Positions 34,460 to 45,880 of a stretch of DNA of 64,000 nt are shown one piece after another. The DNA is from Chlorocebus sabaeus (Eukaryota > Chordata > Mammalia > Primates > Cercopithecidae). The notes below the pieces were generated by a model. That model made no database searches, had not been told where the DNA came from, and was given only the letters and a program-made list of their open reading frames with translations. The stretch is from contig NC_132923.1 of NCBI RefSeq assembly GCF_047675955.1, positions 87,393,637 to 87,457,636 on the forward strand. Reading direction: 5' to 3'. Both the position numbers and the translations under genes were made by a program. Position 1 is the stretch's first letter; each line of letters starts with the position of its first letter.

Positions 34460-35629
34460 TGTGTGTGCATATTTCAGCACAAACATATGAAAACATACTT
34501 TTGTCTCCCACAGGAGATGGATTAAGGTCATGCCAGTCAGCACCTCTGCAATAGCAAATGTGTCTCTATTATGGCTCAGCTTACAGAGTTAGGTGTGTCT
34601 AGCATTTTTTTTTCTTTTCATATCCCTCTAGAACAGGGACCTTGTTTGAAAAAACAGGCAAGATTGATGGTTTGGCTTAATTTTTCTTCTAGGGTTTAGG
34701 AAGTTTTATTCTTTTTGAAGCAAAGCATTAGGCAGAGAGATCAGAATGACAATAAACAACTGATTTTCTGTGCTGTGGATCCAGGATCAACTGGGGATTG
34801 AAAAGCAGAGTTTGCAGATATAAATGAAGCTGTTCATTGACTCAGCCCATCCCCCCTGCTGAGGTGGACTTATCTCTGAAACAAAATCGTATACTTAGTG
34901 AATTTTAAGCAATGCAAGAGCAGAGGGAAGGTTAGGCTGACATATAGTGAATTGCTTGCACCAAATATATCCTTGCCATGGAAATTCTCAATTTAAGAAA
35001 CTTTTAATATGTTTTCAGGGTTTACTTTATTCTTTCTTTTTTCTTTCTCTGGAGGAAGAGGGGGGATCTGCATCTCATTTAAGTTTTAAAATATTAACCA
35101 TTCATGATGTGTCTGAAATATGAAGCAACAGTGATTTGGGGTGGTAGCAGGCTGACCCTGTGTTTCTTACAGAAGTTGCCTAGCTTTAAAAACTGGATTA
35201 GGCCCAATGGGTAAAGCAGGATTTTGAACGTGAATTTCAGATCGATCTCTTGCCTCTGACAGTTATTGCATGAGTTCCAATCACATTAGCACCTCTTCAG
35301 CTTGGGCCAGAATTTATAGCATAAATTCAACATTTTTCAAATCTTAATCAACCCAGAGGTCATTCTCCTCAAAGTGCAGTTTTGTTGCTGCCACTAGAAA
35401 ATCAATGGAGAAGGGTTGATACTTTCCTGTTGCCACAGCACAAGACACAAAATGAAATACTCCAGGAAGGTCTGCTCCATTTCAGCTGCAACTCTCAGAG
35501 AATTGTGTGTTTTTTGTTTGTTTGTTTGTTTGTTTGTTTTTGTCAGTGACACTTTTGATCCCCAATGTCTAGGTCCTATCCAGGGGAAATAGACCAGTCA
35601 GCAGTAGAGTAATCAGATCAAAAGGGAAA
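34460..35629. other. Repeat-poor block of about 1.2 kb
   Basis: No SINE, LINE, LTR or DNA-element text that I recognise across about 1.2 kb, unusual for this window. It contains a TGACTCA (AP-1-like) site at 34838-34844. No open frame with coding character. Candidate for conserved non-coding DNA, unproven. The (GTTT)n run at 35507-35541 lies at its right end. Confidence 0.4.
35507..35541. repeat. (GTTT)n microsatellite
   Basis: Seven GTTT units in tandem after GTGTTTTTT. Confidence 0.92.
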
Positions 35630-36180
35630 TTTGATTTTATTCCTCTTTGTCTTAAAATGCTTCTATTTCCATTGTCTGTAGAATAAAGTTTCAACTTTTT
35701 GGCTTGATATTCAGAGCCTTTCACATATTACCTATTCAGCTTAGCACATTGTCTGGCACACTGAAGTGTTCAACACATTTTGTTTTGAGTAATCAAGTAA
35801 ATGAATTCTCTGTCACAGGTGTATCCACATCAGCTTTCTCCCTACATCACAATGCACTCTCAAGCCTTCAGGTCTTCACTCACACACAGCTCTATGCATT
35901 TAGTGAAACTTTTCCTCTTAATTCCCTATCAAAATACTCTTGCTCCTTTGAAACTTAACTCAGAAGTCACCTCTGTGAACTTCCTTTTTCCCCTGCCTCA
36001 AGCCAACCAGGGCTAGTAGTTTCTTCCTCTGTGCTCCAACTGCATATTTTCATACCTCTCTAATAGCCCTTGGCAGTATTTTCTAAATAGGTATGGTTGG
36101 ACTGGATTCTCTGATAAAACGTGAGCTCTGTTAGAGGCAAGACCTTGTCTTTTGCTTATCTTGCTTGAGAGTGCTGGAAT
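35630..36180 (+). repeat. L2 LINE, long 3' fragment
   Basis: AATAAAGTTTCAACTTTTTG, AAACTTAACTCAGAAGTCAC, CTCTGTGAACTTCCTTTTTC, AACGTGAGCTCTGTTAGAGG and GCAAGACCTTGTCTTTTGCT follow L2 order. Confidence 0.72.
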
Positions 36181-36484
36181 ATATGAATTGTAAAAATCAA
36201 AATTCTATGCAATCTAAAATCTTGGTGACATAACGATACAGTATTGGGAATAAGAAGTGAATTTTCCACTGGATTGTACAATCTTCCAGCCTCTCCAGAC
36301 TTTGATTTCTTAATACAGTGACTCAATTGGCCTAACTGATAACTAGAATTCATTCTTACTTTAGCTTTATTGTTACTGTTGTCACTATTACTATTGTTGT
36401 ATTAATTATTTTACTTTCTCTATTACTACTAGTACCACTACTAATACTACAATAACCATTGCTACTTCAGTTAACTATGCCAGT

Positions 36485-36690
36485 ACCATCATTCACTGAG
36501 TGCCTAGTATGTGTGAAGCTTTGTTGTAATAACTTAACTTACATTACTGCATTTAATCTTTAAAACAACTACAAGTTAGGTATTATTTTCTTTGCTTCCC
36601 AGAGATGAAAACTGATTCTCACATGCTAAAAATATTGCCTAAAGTCACAGAGCTAGAATGTCACAGAGCTGGATTTTAAACCAACAAAGA
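36485..36690 (-). repeat. MIR SINE
   Basis: CACTGAGTGCCTAGTATGTG, ACTGCATTTAATCTTTAAAA, AAGTCACAGAGCTAGAATGT and GAGCTGGATTTTAAACC follow reverse MIR order. Confidence 0.78.
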
Positions 36691-36885
36691 TACACAAAAT
36701 GTACATTTTACTAGAAATATATATGGTTTATGATTACAAAATAATATATTCTCATGAAAAACATGGAAACTTCTGAAGAAAATAAAGATCAGTAAATTAC
36801 TTGTAATTCTACAACTCAAAGAGAACCGGTATTAACATGCTGGTAAATTTCTTTCTAGTGTTTTCTCTATGCACGTATATGATAT

Positions 36886-36910
36886 ATGTGTGTGTGTGTG
36901 TGTGTGTATA
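36886..36910. repeat. (TG)n microsatellite
   Basis: Eleven TG units followed by TATACACA. Confidence 0.92.
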
Positions 36911-36934
36911 CACAGTTGAAAATTGCACATTAGT

Positions 36935-37070
36935 TGACATGTGAAATTGGCATGTGACAAGGCTGGTGAGTAATCACTAACCATGTGTGGCTATTGAGTT
37001 CTTGAATGTGGCTAATATGACTAAGGAACTAAACCTAAGGAACTAATGAACTAAAATTTTACTTCTTTTG
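36935..37070. repeat. Short DNA-transposon (MITE) relic, copy 1
   Basis: CCATGTGTGGCTATTGAGTT, GAATGTGGCTAATATGACTA and AATGAACTAAAATTTTACTT match the arrangement of a palindromic-ended hAT-type MITE whose text also appears at 37335-37510. Confidence 0.55.
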
Positions 37071-37334
37071 TCATTGCCTGGCCTGTGCCTCAAGTACATT
37101 AGTAGTTCACTATTAAGAGACTGCTCCTACCAAAAATAGAAGTTAAACATTGACCAATTCATTGACCAACTCATAACCATGTAGGAAAAGTCATTCTGAG
37201 ACACATAGTTCCTGGCTTAACTGTGTTTTCCACAGCTGCCATTTAGACAGCTCTGCTAGCTGTTATACTCCAGAGAAAAGGATATCCAACTAGTTAACCC
37301 CTCCAAAAACATAGAACTTTCTACAATAATGGGA

Positions 37335-37510
37335 ATGTTCTCTGTCTCTGCTGCTTAATATAGTGGCCATTAACCATAATGTGGCTATAATTAGCCATAA
37401 TGTGGCTATTGTGACTAAGAAACTGTAATTATAATTTTACTTAATTTACTTAAAAAAATTTTAAACAGCCACATGTCTAAATTTGGTAGGCCAATGACTA
37501 CTGTATTGGA
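37335..37510. repeat. Short DNA-transposon (MITE) relic, copy 2
   Basis: ATAATGTGGCTATAATTAGC (with an internal repeat of CATAATGTGGCTAT), ATAATTTTACTTAATTTACT, and the end GCCACATGTCTAAATTTGG plus TGTATTGGACAG. Same family as 36935-37070, same orientation. Confidence 0.6.
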
Positions 37511-37664
37511 CAGATAGATCTATAGCATCTGTTACTTTACCACCTGGGCATACTGTAGTAGTACCAGATGTTGAGATCAAGTTACGTCTAGAACAGCCAG
37601 TGCTCAGAACAGAGCTTACACACATCATGTGCTCAATAAATGTTGAATGAATCTCCTAAATTCA

Positions 37665-38490
37665 TCTTCTTTCCTTCACATTCTGCTTGTCTTCCAATAT
37701 TTTGTCTCTTTATTAATGGTACCAGTATCCACCCATTTCCCCAAGTTCAAAACCTCATGGTTATCCTGGATTTTTCATGCTCTCTCATTCCTACATTTAA
37801 TCATAAGCATCTCTTACATCTGTTCCTCCTTTCTATCCCCACTGCCACTGTCTTTGTTCACTTCAGGCCATCATTAGCTCTTTGGATCACTATGCTAACA
37901 TTCTGACTGGTTTCTCTAGCTCAAGTCTGATCCCTTTCAGTCCATACTCCATACAATAGTAAGCAAGATCTTTTTAAAGGTCAAAAAGACCTTTAACCAT
38001 GTAAGACTTTAAGCCCTGTGATGTCTTTTCACTAACCTCAAGATAAAGTCCAAATTCTTATCCTGACCTACAAGGCCCTCTTCAATCTTGCCTGTGCCTC
38101 CTTCTTCATTCTCATTTCTGATCAATCTCTCACTCAGATTGTGTGCTACAACTGTGCTCAACTATTACCAGTTCCCATAGAGTACTAGGATCTGCTCTAG
38201 ATCCATAACTTTGCACATTTCCTTTCAAGGAATGCCGTCCCTTCTTCCTTCAGCACTCTTTTCTAAGAATTTCATCTTCCTCTACCATTCATTCTTTAAG
38301 ACTCAGCTCGGCATATCTCATCTTGAACCCTTCCCTCACACTACAGCCTGGTGTAAGGGCCTTTTTGATGCTGCATTGTACCCCATGCCTCTCTCTTCCA
38401 CTCTCTATGAGCTCCCTAAAACTAGAAACTGTTATATTTTCAGGGATCAAGTAAAAGATCTAGCATATGCTTGTGGAATAAATGAATGGT
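37665..38490 (+). repeat. L2 LINE, long 3' fragment
   Basis: One of the longest L2 relics here. Ordered phrases: CACTGCCACTGTCTTTGTTC, CAAGATAAAGTCCAAATTCT, ACCTACAAGGCCCTCTTCAA, TCTTTAAGACTCAGCTCGGC, and CTAGAAACTGTTATATTTTC near the end with GGAATAAATGAATGG. Indels disrupt all frames. Confidence 0.8.
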
Positions 38491-38599
38491 CAGAGTCTCT
38501 GTCATAGATAATAAGCTGTCAAGGTAGTTGCTAGTGGGCCAAAACACAGAATGGATAATGACCATTATAAGATAACAGAATTTTAGGACTGGGACAGGC

Positions 38600-38815
38600 A
38601 GCATAGAGGCTATGGTAGAAAGACTATAGACTTTGGTATTCTAATCATAGCTCTACTACTTCCTGTACTGTATATCTTAGATAAGTTATGAAACCTTTGT
38701 AAGATAGTTTTCCTTATTTGTAAGAAAGAGAAAGCTATACCTATTTTATACTTGTGAAAAGCAATGCAAGCATGTAAAGTACCTAGCACAGGACCTTGGC
38801 ACAAATAATCTTTAA
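38600..38815 (+). repeat. MIR SINE
   Basis: AGCTCTACTACTTCCTGTAC, AGATAAGTTATGAAACCTTT and GTACCTAGCACAGGACCTTG follow MIR sense order. Confidence 0.72.
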
Positions 38816-39209
38816 TACACACAGTTTCTTCCTTAGATATTTTTGAGTATGTCTCCTTCATTATTAGCGAAGTTTTCCAGCAGCCCTGTAATCCATTGTT
38901 CTTAGGATATATTGCAAATGAAATGCAGTTTTTCCTATCATTGATCATACTTGTGTGAGAGTATTGTGCCAAGAACACAGGGCCATTTGAGGCCCCAGTT
39001 TCCTCCTATAAGAGAAGATAAACCTAAAGATGATTTTTAAAGATTTTCAAGTTTTAACAGCATAGTGGACAGATCCTCTGAGACTTCTGAGCCTTTATGA
39101 GAATTACAATGGTAAAATGGTAATCCAGTAATTTTTGCTGCATGAACATAACCATCTATGGTGATAGTCACTGCTCTGTGGCTCTGACCACTTCCATCTG
39201 TGTACTCAT
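38816..39209. other. No recognised feature
   Basis: Unique-looking; no repeat or gene that I can support. Confidence 0.4.
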
Positions 39210-39223
39210 TATTTTTTTCTTTG

Positions 39224-39534
39224 TTTTTGTTTTTGTTTTTGTTTTTGTTTTTTGAGACGGAGTCTGGCTCTGTCGCCCAGGCTGGAGTGCAGTAGCCGGA
39301 TCTCAGCTCACTGCAAGCTCCGCCTCCCGGGTTTACGCCATTCTCCTGCCTCAGCCTCCCGAGTAGCTGGGACTACAGGCGCCGCCACCACACCCGGCTA
39401 GTTTTTTGTATTTTTTAGTAGAGACGGGGTTTCACCGTGTTAGCCAGGATGGTCTCGATCTCCTGACCTCGTGATCCGCCCGTCTCGGCCTCCCAAAGTG
39501 CTGGGATTACAGGCTTGAGCCACCGCGCCCGGCC
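39224..39534 (-). mobile_element. AluY, Old World monkey-type
   Basis: Reverse Alu with a (GTTTTT)n tail at 39224-39255 and 5' end CGCGCCCGGCC ending at 39534. It carries the same GGCTTGAGCC text as the copy at 5776 and keeps most CpGs. Flanks share TATTTTTTT(TT)CTTT, a low-complexity target duplication. One base is missing in GCGCCGCCACC relative to the other young copy. Confidence 0.95.
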
Positions 39535-40099
39535 TATTTTTTTTTCTTTTCACAAATCATTCAGAAATGAATTGCGTTTACCAGAGAGAAAGATTCAAAT
39601 GTATTTAACTGGGTCCATAGAAACAGAGTCCAAGGGACTAGCCTAGCATGAATTTTGCTGCTTATTCAGAGAACGACAGTCTTTCTCCTTGCTTAGTCTA
39701 CTGCCTGTGCTAGGGAATTCTGCAATTATCAGAATCCTCAATTGGATTATACCTTTATGTAAGTCAAGCAAGTGAAGTATTAAAAATGACATAATTCATT
39801 TTTCCCAAGAAATGTAAGCCATGGCTTCTCTTGTAGTAGCTAATCTGATTTCCTTGTCATATGAAACCTTAAAAGGGTCTTCTAAGAGCACAGGACCACA
39901 GAGTTTCCCCTTCTTCCTCACTGTCAGCTCTATAAACAGGAGCTCAGATTTCCTCTCAATTCAAGATGTCTGTGGTGACATTTATAAATGAGTCCATGTT
40001 TAAATGTTTTGCTGAGCTCTCAGGAATATTTATAACAAGTACTGTCAGGAAACCAGCTTAGTTCAGGCCTGAGAAAGGGCTTAAGAGGACAAGCAGTGT
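39535..40099. other. Repeat-poor block
   Basis: About 560 bp with no repeat text that I recognise and no coding frame. Possible unique non-coding DNA. Confidence 0.4.
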
Positions 40100-40430
40100 T
40101 GGGCTACAAAACAAGAAGCCATGTTTTAATACTAGCTCTACTATTTATCAGCTGAACTACTTGACTTCTCAAGTCAAGCCTCAGTTTCCTCTTCTGTAAA
40201 ATGAGAGTAATAGTACTTAGTTTTCAGGACTATGGTAGGTTTGAAATAAATTAACCAGCTAGGTAAATAGAAGAACAAAGGACTTTGGAGACATGTAAGG
40301 TGGATTTAAGGTCTGTTTCCTCTGTTGACTTGCTGTTTGCCCTCAGTCAAATTATTTCTCCTTTCTGAGTCCCTTTTTACACAGTAAAAAAATTGATGAT
40401 CTCTGTTCAAGCTAGCAAGTCTGTGATGTC
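40100..40430 (+). repeat. Two adjacent MIR SINE relics
   Basis: 40100-40260: CTAGCTCTACTATTTATCAG, CCTCAGTTTCCTCTTCTGTA. 40270-40430: TGTTGACTTGCTGTTTGCCC, CTCAGTCAAATTATTTCTCC. Both sense orientation. Confidence 0.65.
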
Positions 40431-41029
40431 CAAGTCATTCCTCATTCTTAGCTGAAGGAAGGAGGTAACAGCACTACAATCTCCCCCTCAAAGAGGTTTT
40501 TGGTGCCACAAAGTTGGACCTTCAACCAAGCCAATTTTAGTTACCTTGTTTTATCTCCTTCCAAGTCACCTCTTCATTCTTAATGTATTGTCTCCACTCA
40601 AAATGATTTCATGGGTTTCTTGCTCTAAACATTTTTATCTAAATGAGACATAATTTATTCTCAAATTGCCCTTCTAAAACCTCTGATGTATTCATATTTG
40701 TGTCCCAGCAACATAGGCTTCAAATCTTAGAGGAACCTCAGCCATTCTGTTACTTTCTTGCTCCTTATCCATGATTTCTTCTGCAGTTTTCCTGACACAG
40801 GGCATTAAACTTCTGTGTGAATGCATCTGGTGATAAGGCACTCACTAGTAGGGAACCCAGATTGTTTTACAGAGCTTTGCAGTTTGGTTCTACAGTTTAC
40901 ACTAAGGGGACATTACTATTCCAGATATTATGTATTAGCATATAAAACAAAAACGTGGGCATTTGTGGCAATGCTTTGATTTAAGTCATATTTCTGTGAT
41001 GTTGTAGCATATTTAATCAAGAATCATAG
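40431..41029. other. Mostly unrecognised; possible ancient LINE 3' end at 40800-40920
   Basis: AAGGCACTCACTAGTAGGGA resembles a very old CR1/L3-like 3' end text. Otherwise no call. Confidence 0.35.
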
Positions 41030-41210
41030 GATAATGATTGAAGTATTGAGTGCTGGATCTGACATTTACTACTGTATGATCTTGGACAGGTCTAACCATG
41101 TCTCTGCTTCTCTTCATTTGTAACATGGATATACAAATAGCATGCCTTCCTCTAGGTTGCCGAGAAGATGAACTATTATAACATAAGTAATATGCTTTAG
41201 AAAGTGCTGC
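41030..41210 (+). repeat. MIR SINE
   Basis: TGACATTTACTACTGTATGA, CTTGGACAGGTCTAACCATG and CTTCATTTGTAACATGGATA follow MIR sense order. Confidence 0.65.
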
Positions 41211-41215
41211 AGCAG

Positions 41216-41432
41216 GGATCAGCAAACCATTGTCCCTGGGCCAGCTATTTGTTTTTGTAAATAAAATTATATTTTAATACAACAATGCCCATTTATTTAT
41301 GTGTATTTGGCTGCTTTCATGTTACAGCTTTGTCAGAGTTGAAGAGTTGCAACAGACACTCTATGGCCTATAAGCCTGAACTATTTACTATCAGGCCCTT
41401 TATGAAAAAGTTTCCCAACTCCTGTACTATAC
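41216..41432 (+). repeat. hAT-type MITE with terminal inverted repeats
   Basis: Begins GGGATCAGCAAACCATTGTC and ends AAGTTTCCCAACTCCTG, the diverged inverted ends of the common element with CAGGGGTCGGCAAACT termini. The middle has TGTTTTTGTAAATAAAATTA and TTGCAACAGACACTCTATGG. Subfamily not assigned. Confidence 0.7.
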
Positions 41433-41539
41433 AAATATGTGTTATTATTAGAATTTTAAAAGGATTATTTTAGGAAGGGGCATAGGATGATGGTATAGAA
41501 GTATGGTAATAGAAATAGATCTAGTCAACTGACTGGGGG

Positions 41540-41760
41540 ACATAAATTGAGTACCTAACAATGTCAACCACTGTCCTATGTGTTTTTTGTGTATTATTTT
41601 GTTTAATCTTTACAAAACATTGTGTGTTGGGCATCTTATATCTATGTTACAAATGAACTGACTCTTATAACTTGACCAAGACTACAGTGGCAGAGCTAGG
41701 ATTCAAATTTAGATATCTGATTCCAAAATTCATGTTCCTTTTATGAAGCCGCCTTACCTC
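41540..41760 (-). repeat. MIR SINE
   Basis: TGTTTAATCTTTACAAAACA, TGGCAGAGCTAGGATTCAAA and CATGTTCCTTTTATGAAGCC follow reverse MIR order. Confidence 0.7.
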
Positions 41761-42394
41761 TTATAGTTACGGCTTCAAATATTGTAACTCTTACCTGTTA
41801 AAGAGTCTTTATGAAAAGCATTAAGGATCTGAAAAGTTGCATATGATCAAGTTAATAATGGGTACAAAAGTCTAGCATACATTATAAATGCATCAATATC
41901 AGAAAGGAGTTTAAATATATAACTAGGATTGGTGCTTTGAAAACATAGAAACATAATAGCAAAAACTAACAGACTGGTAAAGATTGAATAGTAAGGATTA
42001 CTGAATTTTTGAATGTTTTGACATTACCACCACATTTTTGTCAGCACATACCAACCTTATTCAGTTTAGGTATCTATTAGTTCATTACTTAAAATCTCAA
42101 TGGAATCATACATGGTGAAAAGACAGGATGAAAGGAGTCTATAAGCTGACAGGCTGATTCATCTCCCAGTCTGTTTTTCTTTTTTTAACCTTCTAATGTT
42201 AACTATAAAATAGTCAAAACTTTAATAAAGTAGGTTGAGCTGCTTAATTAAAAGTGAGGCATAAATGATTATCAAGAGCTTCTTTCAGAAAGAGCATAAA
42301 GGTTATTTTATTATTGGCAACAAAAAAGGGGAGTAGTGTAATGTATACCCCATTTTTGCATGTGAAGCTATTATCACACTTGTCATCATGTGTA
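41761..42394. other. No recognised feature
   Basis: AT-rich; no named repeat or gene. Confidence 0.4.
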
Positions 42395-42555
42395 ATTTGT
42401 AGAATTTAGAGCTGAAGGGAATCCTGAAGATTCTTCTACTTAACCCTCTCAATTTATAAACAAGAAAACTAAAACTTGAAAAAGTTAAATTATTTTCCTA
42501 AGGTCACACAGCTAATATATAGCAGAACTAGAACTTGAAAATTGACTCTTTGCTC
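42395..42555 (-). repeat. MIR-class SINE relic
   Basis: TTTAGAGCTGAAGGGAATCC, ACTTAACCCTCTCAATTTAT, CTAAGGTCACACAGCTAATA. MIR-like core with an alternative 3' region. Confidence 0.6.
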
Positions 42556-42609
42556 ATTCGTGTGTCTTCATTTATTAATTCATTTATTAATTAAAAAGTT
42601 TAATTCAAT

Positions 42610-42795
42610 AATTAATTTAACATTTATTGAAGCCTCTCTATATAGTATCTACTGTATTAAATGCTACCACATGTGTTATTTTATTTAATTCTCATGAGAT
42701 AGATATTATTACCTTCATTTTGTAGTTAAGATAACTGAGATTTAAAAAGGTTAATAAACCTTGCCCAAGGTCTCACAGCTTTGCCATGAATTAAC
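42610..42795 (-). repeat. MIR SINE
   Basis: ACATTTATTGAAGCCTCTCT, TTTAATTCTCATGAGATAGA and TTGCCCAAGGTCTCACAGCT follow reverse MIR order. Confidence 0.75.
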
Positions 42796-42887
42796 CAGCT
42801 AGAAAGAATATAGCACCAATTTGAAGTTCCCTATACAGTTTTAAAGTCAGGCATAATAGAGTTAAATTTTGTTCCAACTCTAAAATT

Positions 42888-43151
42888 AAAAAAAAAAAAA
42901 AATGTGCAGTGGTCTGATCTCAGTTCACTGCCAGCTCCACCTTCCGGGTTCAGGCCATTCTCCTGCCTCAGCCTCTGGAGCAGCTGGGACTACAGGTGCC
43001 CACCACCGCGCCCAGCTCTTTTTTTATATTTTTAGTTGAGACGGGGTTTCACCATGTTAGCCAGGATGGTCTCGATCTCCTGACCTCGTGATCTGCCCAC
43101 CTCAGCCTTCCAAAGTGCTGGGATTACAAGCATGAGCCACCGCGCCCGGTC
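42888..43151 (-). mobile_element. Alu SINE missing its 3' end, abutting A15
   Basis: Reverse Alu text runs from TGTGCAGTGGTCTGATCTCA (42903) to CGCGCCCGGTC (about 43151). The expected poly-T and the first ~40 bp of the reversed right arm are absent. In their place is a run of 15 A at 42888-42902, the wrong strand for this element's own tail. Either a rearranged/truncated insertion or deletion to a pre-existing A-run. Confidence 0.88.
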
Positions 43152-43289
43152 AATAATAATTGTCTTACTCAGATGTTCAATCTGAGCTGATAAATACTTC
43201 AGTTTGAAGTTGCTGACCAGAACCTGAAGAGATGATATTCTGAATCATCAAGTGAACAGGGATGTATGTGTTTTATTTTACTATACATT

Positions 43290-43599
43290 TTGTTTCCAAA
43301 AATAATAAAAAGAAAATCAGTTTTTAAAAATTGACACTAATCTTCCCCTGAAACACAATTAATTCCATTTTGCCTATTTCTTTCTAGTATTCTCCTTATG
43401 TATACGCATTTTAAATGGCCGCAGCAAGAAATGTGAGATTATATTTTGCTTTATATTGGTTAACATCAGAACATCATATAATCTTTCAGTGTCAATCCAC
43501 ATTTATTCCATGCATAGTCTTTGCAATTACGATTTTAATGGTCAAAGACTACACAATTGCATGGTTACACTATGACTTACCTCATTCTCTTTGTTGGAG

Positions 43600-43600
<1 letters not shown>
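43290..43600 (-). repeat. Old LINE fragment, family uncertain
   Basis: ATTATATTTTGCTTTATATT followed by CAATCCACATTTATTCCATG resembles the same old LINE text seen at 33110-33290. Diverged. Confidence 0.35.
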
Positions 43601-43601
<1 letters not shown>

Positions 43602-43633
<32 letters not shown>

Positions 43634-43783
43634 CTATCCATTCATCCATCCAAAAATATATGTACTCATTTTTTTTAAAGTGACATGGTTAGTTACACAC
43701 ACACACACACACACACACCCCTATCCATTCATCCATCCAAAAATATATGTACTCATTTTTTTTAAAGTGACATGGTTAGTTAA
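43602..43783. repeat. Tandem duplication of an 87-bp unit containing (CA)n
   Basis: Two copies of a unit made of a (CA)n run plus the same 64-bp unique stretch (CCCCTATCCATTCATCCATC ... CATGGTTAGTT). The unique part begins at 43631 and again at 43718, a period of 87 bp, and the two copies look identical in the unique part. The (CA)n runs have about 14 and 12 units. Confidence 0.95.
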
Positions 43784-43809
43784 CATATTGTAACATTTAG
43801 TAGTTTTCC

Positions 43810-44654
43810 TTCTGTTGTATTATGTGTTTAAGAAATGATGTGGGAAATAGTGTAAGATCATGGAGTCAAAGAATACGAATGTCATTATTACTTTTACACA
43901 TTTCCATATTAATGTCAGTAGTGATTGTAAGAATTTTTTTATAGTGTCTACAAGAGGAGAAACAGAATCAGTTTACCACAGCATTAACTACATTGGGTGC
44001 TACTATAGTTTTGACAGATTTTACTAATGTACTAAGTGACTAGATGCTTTAGATACTTGATATGTACGTAGCAAAGGTGATGTTTTATAACTGGAACATA
44101 AAGATTTGACTCTCATTTTTGCCGAAGTAGAAAGTTATCATCTCCCTTTGTATGAGAGTATTATCTATAAAGTTCAGGCCACAGAATACCAAAAATTTTA
44201 GATGCCTAGCTATGAGTGATGATAATAAAAAGAAAGCAATTTCAAACCTAAAATGTTCTGTAATGTTTATGTCTTCTCTTCTTTTAGTTTCTTTTGTATT
44301 AAGGTTAAAAAATAATTGCAGTTAGAAAATTGTACAAAAGATAAAAAGAAGTTTGATTAAAGACTCCTTCAAATGTTGATATATCTTTTTAATATACAAC
44401 CTTCTTTAATATTGTAACCAATAGTTAAAATAAATCTACATCAAAAAACAATAAAGGAGCTAACCATGAAAATTCTCATTAAATACAATTTTAATGCATT
44501 TCATTTTATTTCATTTAGGGATATTTTATAAAGGCACATATTTTGAAATAAATAATAGATCCCGATATCACCATCCTAGATACATCTTAGAGAGTCTGAA
44601 ACGTCTTTAGTTTGAAAAAGAACAGAAGAATGTAGTCATTTATTCAGTAAATCT
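43810..44654. other. No recognised feature
   Basis: AT-rich, no named repeat or gene. Confidence 0.4.
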
Positions 44655-45347
44655 GCATTTTTCTATCATTTTATTATGGTGGTAAAAAACCACACAGAAC
44701 ATAAAAATTTACCATCCTATATAGTAGTGTTAACTGTATGATCATTGTTGTGCATTAGATCTCTAAAACTTTTCTATCTTGAAAAACGCAGCTCTATACC
44801 CATTGAACAACCTCCTTTTTCCTCCCACCCCCAGTTCCTGACAATCTATTTCCTATTTCTAAGAGTTCGATTACTTTAGAGACCTCATATAAGTGAAATC
44901 AGGCAGTATTTGTCTTTTTGTGACTGGCTTATTTCACTTAACATAGTGTCTTCCAGGTTCATTCAGGTTGAAGCATATGACAAGATTTCTTTCATTCAGT
45001 CATCTGCCAGTAGACATTTAGTTTGCTTGTGCATGTTGCCTATTATGAATAATGCTACAATGGATGTGAGTGTGCAAATAATTCTTTGAGATCCTTTTTT
45101 CAATTATTTTTGGACATATGCCCAGAAGTGTGATTGCTGCTATTTTTCTAGAGAGGCTGTATCATTTTATATTCCTACCAACAGTGCACAAAGTTTCCAA
45201 TTTCTCCACTTTCTTGTCAACACTTATTTTCTTCTGATATTTGGATAGTGGCCATCTTAAGGATTATGAAATGATAGCTATTATGGTTTTGACTTGCATT
45301 TCTCTGATGATAATGAGAGTAAACATCTTTTCATATGCCTGTTGGCT

Positions 45348-45657
45348 TTTGTTTTGTTTTTGTTTGTTTGTTTGTTTTTAGATGGAGTCTCACTCTGTCA
45401 CCCAGGCTGGAATGCGGTATATAATCTCAACTCACTGCAACCTCCGACTCCTGGGTTCCAGAAATTTTCCTGCCTCAGCCTCCCAAGTAGCTGGGACTGC
45501 AGGTGCATGCCACCATGCCCAGCTAGTTTTTGTATTTTTTAGTAGAGACAGGGTTTCACCATATCGGCCAGGGTGGTCTCGAGCTCCTGACCTCGTGATC
45601 TGCCCACCTTGACCTCCCAAAGTGCTGGGATTACAGGCATGAGCCACCGTGCCCAGC
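45348..45657 (-). mobile_element. Alu SINE nested in L1M
   Basis: Reverse Alu with a (GTTT)n-rich tail at 45348-45379 and end GTGCCCAGC near 45657. L1 text CCTGTTGGC precedes and GGCCATTTTTATATCTTC follows. Confidence 0.94.
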
Positions 45658-45880
45658 TGGCCATTTTTATATCTTCTTTTCACAGTTGTCTGTTCAAGTC
45701 TTTTGCTCATTTTTGAATCAGATTTTTTTATCATTGAGTTTTAGGACTTTTTAAAATATGCTCTGTATATTAACTCCATATTAGATATATGATTTGCAAC
45801 ATTTTCAGCCATTCCATTGGTTGCCTTTTTTACCCCATTGTTTCTTTTGCTGTGCAGAAGTTTTAAAATTTGATATAATT

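Noticed and set aside
36935..37510. Single segmental duplication of 36935-37070 and 37335-37510
   Set aside because: The two are diverged from each other and both fit independent copies of a dispersed MITE.
43602..43783. CRISPR-like direct repeats
   Set aside because: Only two copies, with microsatellite spacing, in a primate genome. A tandem duplication explains it.
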